A DNA stretch of 19,667 nucleotides from an uncultured Verrucomicrobiota bacterium (lineage in GTDB: Bacteria > Verrucomicrobiota > Kiritimatiellia > RFP12 > UBA3636): positions 1 through 19,667 of the forward strand of contig CAMOEO010000014.1 in the NCBI GenBank assembly GCA_946612175.1, read 5' to 3'. A model generated the notes under the pieces. That model had not been told where the DNA came from, made no database searches, and saw only the letters and a program-made list of their open reading frames with translations. How positions within the stretch are numbered: the stretch's first letter is position 1; each line of letters starts with the position of its first letter. The position numbers and the translations under genes are program-made. Of this stretch, positions 1 to 5,206 are shown one piece after another.

Positions 1-1
1 A

Positions 2-559
2 GCCCTCGCGCGGCCGTCCGCGGTCGTCCGCGCCGACCTGCTCGGCCCCGACCCGGACCGCGCCCCGCGCCTCGCGCCGGGCGGCGGCGCGCTCGAGATC
101 GACCCGAAGCGCGGCACCTTCCTCCTCAGCACGCCGCGCACCTGCGGCGGCTTCGCCGAAGGCGGCCGCATCCGCGCCGGCGCGCTCGAGGCCGAGCTCG
201 GCGGCGCCCCCGCCACGCTGTGGGCGAGCGCGCTCGACGGCAAGCCGCTCGGCGAGTCCGCTCGCGTGCTCGTCACGCACCTCACCGACGTGCAGAACAC
301 GGGCGCCGTCTTCGGCGGCGACGGCCGCAAGGTGCTCTTCCGGTGGGGCGACGTCCCGCACCTGATGGCGCGCGGCCGGGCCGAGGTCTCCCTCGCCCTC
401 GCCGACCGCCCGTGGAATGTCTTCGCCCTTTCCACCGGCGGCCGCCGCCTCCGCGAAGTCCCCTCCGCCTACGCGAACGGCCGCCTCTCCTTCGTCGCCG
501 ACGTCGCGGCGGAGCCGGCATCGGCGACGTTCCTCTACGAGATCGTCGGCGCCGACTGA
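2..559 (+). CDS. C-terminal part of a probable secreted glycoside hydrolase (5' end outside window)
   Basis: An open frame enters from the left edge and ends at a TGA at 557-559, giving about 185 residues without a start. The sequence reads as beta-sandwich material: an early IDPKRGTFLLSTPRTCGGF stretch, then LVTHLTDVQNTGAVF, and a final strand SATFLYEIV. From memory, the LTHLTDVQNTG-type motif and the strand pattern resemble the C-terminal beta domain that follows the TIM barrel in large hydrolases of Lentisphaerae, Kiritimatiellae and Planctomycetes. No catalytic residues lie in this part, so family and substrate cannot be assigned. Its last 25 bp overlap the 3' end of the convergent transposase gene. 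Other glycoside hydrolases downstream fit a polysaccharide-degrading role. Confidence 0.6.
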   Translation, partial: ALARPSAVVRADLLGPDPDRAPRLAPGGGALEIDPKRGTFLLSTPRTCGGFAEGGRIRAGALEAELGGAPATLWASALDGKPLGESARVLVTHLTDVQNTGAVFGGDGRKVLFRWGDVPHLMARGRAEVSLALADRPWNVFALSTGGRRLREVPSAYANGRLSFVADVAAEPASATFLYEIVGAD

Positions 560-1869
560 GCGGGAGCGACCGCCGCGGCCGCGAGCGCGTCGATGTCGCG
601 GGGAACCATGCCGTGGTAGTCGATCTCCGCGGCATCCTCGCCGGCGAGCCATTGCGCGATGCGGTTGAGAGCCGTCGCGTCGAAGCGCGTCATGGGCTTC
701 TCCTGCGTGCAGTGCGGCCATGCCGCGGGCGCAAGCAGGAGGAGGCGGCCTTCGGCGCAGATGTCGAAGAGACGGCCGACGGGCTTCTGGAGAGGGGCGA
801 AGCCCATGTTGCGAAGCGCGACGAGCGGAAGTCCGCGCCGGAGCGCCTCGCGCGCGATCTGGCGCTCTCCGTCCGAAATGCAGGGACTCAGCACCACCGC
901 GCCGTGTGCGGCGGCCTCGAGCGCGGCGGCGAGCCTCTCCTCGTAGTCGGCGGAGGAGCGCTCCGCGACCGGATCGCCCGCGGCATCGCGGACGATCTTG
1001 AGCCCGCCGCCGGGCTTGGGCTCGCGCCTCCAGGCGAAGAAGCGGCGCGAACATTGCACCTGATGCAGCGGACGGCGGAGCAGATGGCGGTTGCCGAGCG
1101 CCTCGAAGAACCCGGTCGCGCGCCCGCCGTCGAGAGGAAGCTCGAGGCGGGCGACCCGGCGAAACAGATCGGGGTTCGCGCGCTTCTCGGCCAGGCGTTC
1201 CGGATTCTCCCGCAGATACTTGGCCATGGCCGCGAGCTGCCCCTCGCGGAACAGGATGGTATCCTGGAACCCCTCCGACCATCGAGGCACGTCCCGCGCC
1301 TCGCCATTCTTGGCGAGGTTGTCCCGTGCCTCGCCATTCTTGGCGAGGTTGTCCCGTGCCTCGCCATTCTTGGCGAGGTTGTCCCGTGCCTCGCCATTGT
1401 TGGCGAGGATCCACCTCTTCGCCGCGCCGGCCTTGAATCCCCTCACCAGCGCGCCCAGCGGCCTGGGCAGCGGGCTCTGCACGAACACGATGAAGTGGAA
1501 ATGATCGGGCATCAGCTGGCTGGCGAGGAGGCGCACCTGCGGGTAGCGCCTCGGCATTTCCTCGATCGCCTCGAGCACGGCCTCCCCGAACGGCGTGGGC
1601 GCGATCGCCCACCCGCCGCAAGAATGCGGCGGCACGGAACACCCAGCGTCCCGTGCCTCGCCATTCTTGGCGAGGTTGTCCCGTGCCTCGCCATTCTTGG
1701 CGAGGTTTACGAGCCGTCCCAGCCACTCGTGCCGCCGCTCCTCGAGCGTCACGGTGATCATATAGATCGCCCGCTGGCGATAGTCCCACCCGGCGAGGCG
1801 CCGCGTCATCCGGTGCTTCACCGGCGCTCTGGCCGCCCCCGTGGCGCTCTCTTCCGTCCCGTCCGACAT
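535..1869 (-). CDS. RAYT/Y1-type (IS200-like) transposase with internal palindromic-repeat insertions and a C-terminal Rossmann-like domain
   Basis: The 444-residue protein has the HUH single-strand DNA nuclease signature H123-F-H125 in LMPDHFHFIVFV and a probable nucleophile Y218 in YLRENP, as in REP-associated tyrosine transposases. Residues 55-74 are two copies of NLAKNGEARD; residues 154-193 are four copies, the first degenerate. Both arrays sit where family members have surface loops: after the GRLV strand, and between the FKAGAAKRW helix and EGFQDTIL. Residues about 308-415 (VVLSPCISDGERQIAREAL, then GRLFDICAEGRLLLLAP) resemble a DprA/LOG-like Rossmann fold, an extension I recall from Bacteroidetes-type relatives. 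The start at 1869 is chosen over 1905 because the ATG follows a promoter by 7 nt and the longer frame would begin in the -35 box. No partner insertion-sequence ends were seen, consistent with a single-copy RAYT. Confidence 0.8.
   Translation of the reverse strand: MSDGTEESATGAARAPVKHRMTRRLAGWDYRQRAIYMITVTLEERRHEWLGRLVNLAKNGEARDNLAKNGEARDAGCSVPPHSCGGWAIAPTPFGEAVLEAIEEMPRRYPQVRLLASQLMPDHFHFIVFVQSPLPRPLGALVRGFKAGAAKRWILANNGEARDNLAKNGEARDNLAKNGEARDNLAKNGEARDVPRWSEGFQDTILFREGQLAAMAKYLRENPERLAEKRANPDLFRRVARLELPLDGGRATGFFEALGNRHLLRRPLHQVQCSRRFFAWRREPKPGGGLKIVRDAAGDPVAERSSADYEERLAAALEAAAHGAVVLSPCISDGERQIAREALRRGLPLVALRNMGFAPLQKPVGRLFDICAEGRLLLLAPAAWPHCTQEKPMTRFDATALNRIAQWLAGEDAAEIDYHGMVPRDIDALAAAAVAPAQSAPTIS
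1291..1410 (-). repeat. Array of four 30-bp in-frame palindromic repeats inside the transposase gene
   Basis: Four head-to-tail 30-bp units lie at 1291-1320, 1321-1350, 1351-1380 and 1381-1410. Each holds the hairpin CCTCGCC-ATTCTT-GGCGAGG (7-bp arms, 6-nt loop) plus a 10-nt linker (GTTGTCCCGT). Units 2 and 3 are identical. Unit 1 has one change in the linker (gtcccgC), and unit 4 has a loop change (ATTGTT) and a changed last base. Read on the minus strand, each unit encodes the decapeptide NLAKNGEARD. A unit of exactly ten codons lets copy number change without shifting the frame. Confidence 0.95.
1613..1632. repeat. Related palindrome with the same loop but a different stem
   Basis: CCGCCGC-AAGAAT-GCGGCGG is a perfect inverted repeat with 7-bp arms and a 6-nt loop. 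The loop is the reverse complement of ATTCTT, so on the opposite strand the element has the same architecture and loop as the 30-bp units but a different stem. It lies 15 bp from the two-unit array and encodes part of the extra segment AGCSVPPHSCGGW of the transposase. Confidence 0.8.
1648..1707 (-). repeat. Second array: two copies of the same 30-bp palindromic repeat
   Basis: Two identical units (1648-1677 and 1678-1707) match the main array unit, including the hairpin CCTCGCC-ATTCTT-GGCGAGG. They encode NLAKNGEARD twice, in the same phase as in the other array, about 240 bp away. Identity between arrays at different sites in one gene points to recent copying rather than ancient protein-repeat evolution. 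Confidence 0.95.
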
Positions 1870-1876
1870 GCCGCCG

Positions 1877-1905
1877 ATTCTACCGCATTCCGGGGGCGGC
1901 GGCAA
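1877..1905 (-). promoter_or_regulatory. Promoter of the transposase gene (leaderless arrangement)
   Basis: On the minus strand TTGCCG (1905-1900) and TAGAAT (1882-1877) are separated by 17 bp, and 7 nt separate the -10 box from the ATG at 1869-1867. The usual start point, about 7 nt past the -10 box, would be at or next to the A of the ATG, implying a leaderless mRNA. No Shine-Dalgarno sequence could fit. Confidence 0.7.
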
Positions 1906-1918
1906 GGCCGTCCGCGCC

Positions 1919-3835
1919 TTACGGCACGTACTCGATGTCGTCGAGGAAGAAGGTCTTCACCGAGCCCTGGCCGCCGAAGCTGAAGCCGAAGCCGGTCTTG
2001 ATGCAGGAGAGGTCGACGCCCTCCAGGTCGATGCGGTAGCGCTTCCACTCGTCGGTGAGCACGAGGTCCTTGCGCGAGGCGCCGCCGCTGTCGGGGAAGG
2101 CGCGGTCGGGGCCGATGCCGCCGAAATGGAAGGAGACCTTCTCGTCGCCGAGGTAGCCGCGCGCCCAGAACTGCAGGAAGCGCGCGCCCGTGACGTTGGC
2201 GCCGCCGGGGGCGTCGCCCCAGTCGTTCGCGGGCGACTGCCAGTTGAGCCCGGCCCATCCGCCGCCGTCGGTCCACTTGACCTTCATGCAGGTTTCGCCG
2301 GAGTGCGGATCCTCGGTGCACTTCTGGTCGACGGAGAACTTCGAGAGGTCGCTCCCCATGTAGCCGGAGGGAATCCACGGCGAGTCCGCGCCGTCCTTGT
2401 AGACGGCCTTCGGCAGCGCCGAGGGCGGGAGCTTGACCTTCGGCGGCGCGCCGGCGCCCTTGAGCGGACGGCACGCGGTGGCGACGGACTTGCGGCGGCC
2501 GTCGGGCGCCTTGTCGAAGACGTAGCAGAAGAGGCGGTAGATGCCGCCGCCGGGCAGCACGGCCTTCACGCGCGGCGTCCCCTGGCCCGCGACGATCGCG
2601 TCCTCGAAGCCGCGCGGCATTGCGAGGCCCGTGTCCGCGACGCCGTAGGTCGCGGCCTCCTGCAACAGCACCCAGACGTATTCGAGCGCGTCGCCGTCGG
2701 GGTCGCTCGCGCGCACCTCGGCCTCGACTTCCTGGCCCGCGGCGGGCGTCTCGGTCGAGACCTTCATCACGGGCCAGATCCCCGCGAGCTCCGCGATCTT
2801 GTCGGCGGGCTGGTTCTCGCGCTTGGCCTGCGCGAGCTTCTGCTCGTAGATTTCGGAGATCGTCTCGAAGACCGGGCCGCGGTTGCGGACCTTGCCGCCC
2901 CACACCTCGCGCGCCAGCTCGAGCGCCTGGGCCGTCGGGGTGTCGTCCGGCAGCTGCAGGCCGAACCACGTCGGCGTGGCCTCGACCTTGAAGCCCCACG
3001 TGAACGCGTAGAGGCCGAGGCAGCGGCCCTTCTCCTCGGACAGGAGCGTCCTGGCGGGCTCGACGTACCACTTCGCCTTCTGCGTCGAAGAGAGCTCCTG
3101 CGGCGCGCCGAAGTCCGTGACGCCGATCCACCACTTGTTCTGGTCGTTGTGCAGGGGCGGGCCGTATTCCGTGATGATGAACGGCTTCTTGAGCCCCGCC
3201 TCGCGCAGGCGCTTGCCGATCCCGCCGCAGCCGGCGTAGGAGTTGATGCCGACGATGTCGAGGTTCGGGCAGAGCTCGTTGACGAGCGCGATCTTCTCGG
3301 GCCACACCTCCATCAGCGCGGTCGTCACGGGATGGTTCGGGTCGATCTCCTTGATCTTGCCCGCGAGGTCGTTCATGTAGGTCCAGAGCGCGCGGTTGTT
3401 CGGGTTGGCCGCCTCCATCTCGTTGCCGATCGCCCACATGAGGAGCGCCGGGTGGTCCTTGAGCTCGCGCACGCGGCGCAGGATCGCCTCCGTCTGCTCG
3501 GCGTTCTTCGCCTCGTCGGTGTAGCTGAAGTAGCTCGTCGAGTGGAGCCAGTGGCCGACCGTCACGTAGAGGCCGTTGCGTTGCGCCTCGTCGAGCTGCT
3601 TCTCCGCGTCGTTGGCGGCCCAGGTGCGGAACGAGTTGGCGCCGAGCTGGGCGAGGACCTTCTTCGAGCCGCCGCCGCCGGCGCCCTTGATGACGAACGG
3701 CTGGCCGTTCACGGTGAGGGTCTGGGCGCCGGGCGCGCCTTCGACGCGGACGACGGACGGCGCGGCGCCGGCGTTCGCGACGGCGAACGCGACCGCCGCA
3801 AGGACGAGGGACGAGTGACGAATGACGAGTGACAT
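1919..3835 (-). CDS. Secreted clan GH-A glycoside hydrolase (GH2-type TIM barrel) with Ig-like and C-terminal carbohydrate-binding-like domains
   Basis: The 638-residue protein begins with a signal peptide (cleavage near AGA-AP, residues 24-26). A TIM barrel follows (about 40-340) with the clan GH-A signatures GNE (acid/base E139 in WAIGNEME) and ITEYGPP (nucleophile E223), and RTW early in the barrel. Residues about 360-450 look like an Ig/PKD-type domain (ASDPDGDALEYVWV). The last 150 residues look like a jelly-roll carbohydrate-binding or galactose-binding-like domain ending FFLDDIEYVP. This suits an exported retaining beta-glycosidase acting on plant or host glycans; the substrate cannot be set from sequence. 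The start at 3835 is preferred over 4027 because it begins directly with the signal peptide. There is no Shine-Dalgarno; the leader before the ATG is pyrimidine-rich (CCCTCCTCC). It is divergent from the GntR-LacI regulator. Confidence 0.85.
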   Translation of the reverse strand: MSLVIRHSSLVLAAVAFAVANAGAAPSVVRVEGAPGAQTLTVNGQPFVIKGAGGGGSKKVLAQLGANSFRTWAANDAEKQLDEAQRNGLYVTVGHWLHSTSYFSYTDEAKNAEQTEAILRRVRELKDHPALLMWAIGNEMEAANPNNRALWTYMNDLAGKIKEIDPNHPVTTALMEVWPEKIALVNELCPNLDIVGINSYAGCGGIGKRLREAGLKKPFIITEYGPPLHNDQNKWWIGVTDFGAPQELSSTQKAKWYVEPARTLLSEEKGRCLGLYAFTWGFKVEATPTWFGLQLPDDTPTAQALELAREVWGGKVRNRGPVFETISEIYEQKLAQAKRENQPADKIAELAGIWPVMKVSTETPAAGQEVEAEVRASDPDGDALEYVWVLLQEAATYGVADTGLAMPRGFEDAIVAGQGTPRVKAVLPGGGIYRLFCYVFDKAPDGRRKSVATACRPLKGAGAPPKVKLPPSALPKAVYKDGADSPWIPSGYMGSDLSKFSVDQKCTEDPHSGETCMKVKWTDGGGWAGLNWQSPANDWGDAPGGANVTGARFLQFWARGYLGDEKVSFHFGGIGPDRAFPDSGGASRKDLVLTDEWKRYRIDLEGVDLSCIKTGFGFSFGGQGSVKTFFLDDIEYVP

Positions 3836-3852
3836 GGCGGAGGAGGGTTGGG

Positions 3853-3885
3853 GATGGTCTAGATGGTCTAGACGGTTTCTACCGT
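3853..3885. repeat. 9-bp tandem CTAG repeats and adjoining inverted repeat upstream of the glycosidase
   Basis: GATGGTCTA occurs twice in tandem (3853-3861 and 3862-3870), followed by the diverged GACGGTTTCTA. CTAG lies at 3859 and 3868, spaced exactly 9 bp. The inverted repeat ACGGT-TTCT-ACCGT (3872-3885) adjoins the array. It lies between the candidate glycosidase promoter and its start codon, so it could be an operator or a leader element. A similar 9-bp CTAG spacing recurs inside the GH127 gene. Confidence 0.6.
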
Positions 3886-3903
3886 CCGGAGGAACGGGGC
3901 ACA

Positions 3904-3932
3904 AGGATATCGGAACGGGGAAACGATTGCAA
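3904..3932 (-). promoter_or_regulatory. Candidate promoter of the GH-A glycosidase
   Basis: On the minus strand TTGCAA (3932-3927) and TATCCT (3909-3904) are separated by 17 bp. Each box matches the sigma-70 consensus at four of six positions. Transcription would start near 3897, giving a leader of about 60 nt that contains the CTAG-bearing 9-bp repeats. Confidence 0.4.
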
Positions 3933-3940
3933 GAGAAATC

Positions 3941-4031
3941 TGGTATAGAACTGGTATGCTCGAACCGACGAATCGGACGCTGGAAAAGGGAGTTGACACG
4001 AACGCGCGCGGAACGATAGAATCCCATACCA
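3941..4031. promoter_or_regulatory. Candidate operator half-sites TGGTAT in the divergent intergenic region
   Basis: TGGTAT occurs at 3941-3946 and 3952-3957 (11-bp period, about one helical turn) and inverted, as ATACCA, at 4026-4031. The first pair abuts the upstream side of the candidate glycosidase promoter; the inverted copy lies just after the regulator's -10 box. This is the expected placing for operators of the adjacent GntR-LacI regulator controlling itself and the glycosidase. The link is inferred from position only. Confidence 0.35.
3993..4022 (+). promoter_or_regulatory. Promoter of the GntR-LacI regulator
   Basis: A perfect TTGACA (3993-3998) is followed after 18 bp by TAGAAT (4017-4022). 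The start would be near 4029, giving a leader of about 55 nt. This promoter lies downstream of the possible upstream ATG at 3956, which is why the start is placed at 4085. Confidence 0.75.
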
Positions 4032-4084
4032 CAAACGGCACGCGCCGCATTCCATCACCGCACTACATCGCACCCCGCGCTCGG

Positions 4085-5173
4085 ATGAAGCCCCGCACCC
4101 CCCGCTCCCACGCCCACGACTTCCTCTACCGGAAGATCGCGGAGGATTTGCGCGCGAAGCTGCGGACGGGCGCGATCGCGCCGGGCGCGCGGCTGCCGTC
4201 GCTCAACGAACTGGCGGCGGAATGGGGCGCGAGCCGCCTCACGGCGATGAAGGCCGTGGAGGAGCTCCGCGCGGCGGGGCTCGTCGTCTCGGTCCGCGCG
4301 CAGGGCTCCTTCGCCGCGAAGCGGGAGGAGCCGGGCGCGCCGGCGGAGCGGACGTTCACGGTCGGGCTGCTCTCGCGCGTGCTGCACCCCGCCGGTTACG
4401 GCCTCTACCACCAGGCGATGATCGGCGGGCTCTACGACGGGCTCGAGGCCGTCACGGCGAACCTGCTCGTCCTTGCCGCGGGCGCGGCGAAGCCCTCCGA
4501 CGTCCCGGCCATGATGCGCCGCGCGCACGCCGACGCGATGGTCTACATGGGCGCGTTCGAGCCGGAGATCCTCGCGGAGATGCTGCGCGACGGCCCGCCC
4601 GCGGTGGTGCTCGACTACGACGCCGGCGACCTTCCCGTGGACGGCATCCGCGTGGACAACCCCGAGATCGGCCGCCTCGCCGCGCGGCACCTGCTCGACC
4701 GCGGCGTCGCCCCGGCGGAACTGGCGATCCTCGAGGGCAACCCGAGCGACCTCTCCTCGCGCCGCCGCCTCGAGGGCGCGCTCGGCGCGGTGCGCGCGGC
4801 GGGGGGCGACCCCGCCGCCGTGCGGCGCGACGTCGGCGGATTCATGCGCCGCGGCGGGCGCGACGCGATGCGGCGCCTGCTCGCCGCGGGCCCGGCGCCG
4901 CGCGGCGTCTACGCCATGAACGACGAGATGGCCTCGGGCGCGCTGGAGGCGCTGCGCGAGGCGGGGCTGCGCGTCCCGGAGGACGTGCGGATCGTCGGTA
5001 CGGACGATTCGCTCTGGGCGCGGTCGGCGGTGCCGCCGCTCACGACGGTGCGGATCGACGCGCGCCACATGGGCAGCCAGGCGGTGCGGCTGCTGCTCAA
5101 GCGCATCGCGGCGCCGGACGGGCCGTTCGCGCGCGAGGTGCTCGCGCCGGAGCTCGTCGTCCGCGGCTCGTAG
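4085..5173 (+). CDS. GntR-family transcription regulator with LacI-type sugar-sensing domain (AraR-like architecture)
   Basis: The 362-residue protein has an N-terminal GntR winged helix-turn-helix (residues about 12-77: FLYRKIAEDLRAKL, then LPSLNELAAEWGASRLTAMKAVEEL and the wing AQGSF). A periplasmic-binding-protein-like sensor domain follows (about 90-360: TVGLLSRV, VYMGAFEPE, VVLDYDAGDLPVDGIRVDN, GVYAMNDEMASGALEALREAG, VRIVGTDDS). This combination is that of Bacillus AraR, a repressor released by L-arabinose, and is common in PVC glycan loci. It is divergent from a secreted glycosidase and convergent with a GH127 arabinofuranosidase-like gene, so a sugar-responsive local role is likely, possibly for arabinose. 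The ligand is not provable from sequence. MKPRTPRSHAHDF at 4085 is chosen because the promoter lies between it and the earlier ATG; there is little Shine-Dalgarno signal. Confidence 0.85.
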   Translation: MKPRTPRSHAHDFLYRKIAEDLRAKLRTGAIAPGARLPSLNELAAEWGASRLTAMKAVEELRAAGLVVSVRAQGSFAAKREEPGAPAERTFTVGLLSRVLHPAGYGLYHQAMIGGLYDGLEAVTANLLVLAAGAAKPSDVPAMMRRAHADAMVYMGAFEPEILAEMLRDGPPAVVLDYDAGDLPVDGIRVDNPEIGRLAARHLLDRGVAPAELAILEGNPSDLSSRRRLEGALGAVRAAGGDPAAVRRDVGGFMRRGGRDAMRRLLAAGPAPRGVYAMNDEMASGALEALREAGLRVPEDVRIVGTDDSLWARSAVPPLTTVRIDARHMGSQAVRLLLKRIAAPDGPFAREVLAPELVVRGS

Positions 5174-5206
5174 GCGCGAAAACGGCGGCCGCCGCCGAAA
5201 AACGCG
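5174..5206. terminator. Possible bidirectional terminator between convergent genes
   Basis: Between the two convergent stops lies an interrupted hairpin: outer GCGCG/CGCGC arms and an inner GGCGGC/GCCGCC pair. The inner stem is flanked by short A runs (aaaa on the left, aaaaa on the right). On the minus strand the inner stem is followed by only four T, so termination strength is uncertain. Confidence 0.3.

Noticed and set aside
1291..1410. Possible CRISPR array (four regularly repeated 30-bp units)
   Set aside because: The units are directly adjacent with no unique spacers, lie in frame inside a transposase gene, and are palindromic throughout; no cas gene is near.
535..1905. Complete insertion sequence with defined ends around the transposase
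   Set aside because: No terminal repeats, target duplications or subterminal hairpins flanking the gene were recognised; it looks like a single-copy RAYT-type gene.
1841..3832. 663-codon plus-strand frame opposite the GH-A glycosidase
   Set aside because: It is a mirror of the glycosidase gene, rich in Arg/Val/Glu/Leu without recognisable domains.
3836..4027. Upstream extension of the GH-A glycosidase by 64 codons
   Set aside because: It would bury the clear signal peptide in mid-protein and run across the intergenic repeats and the regulator's promoter.
3956..4084. Upstream ATG extension of the GntR-LacI regulator by 43 codons
   Set aside because: A near-consensus TTGACA/TAGAAT promoter lies downstream of that ATG, and the extension has no homology to GntR proteins.
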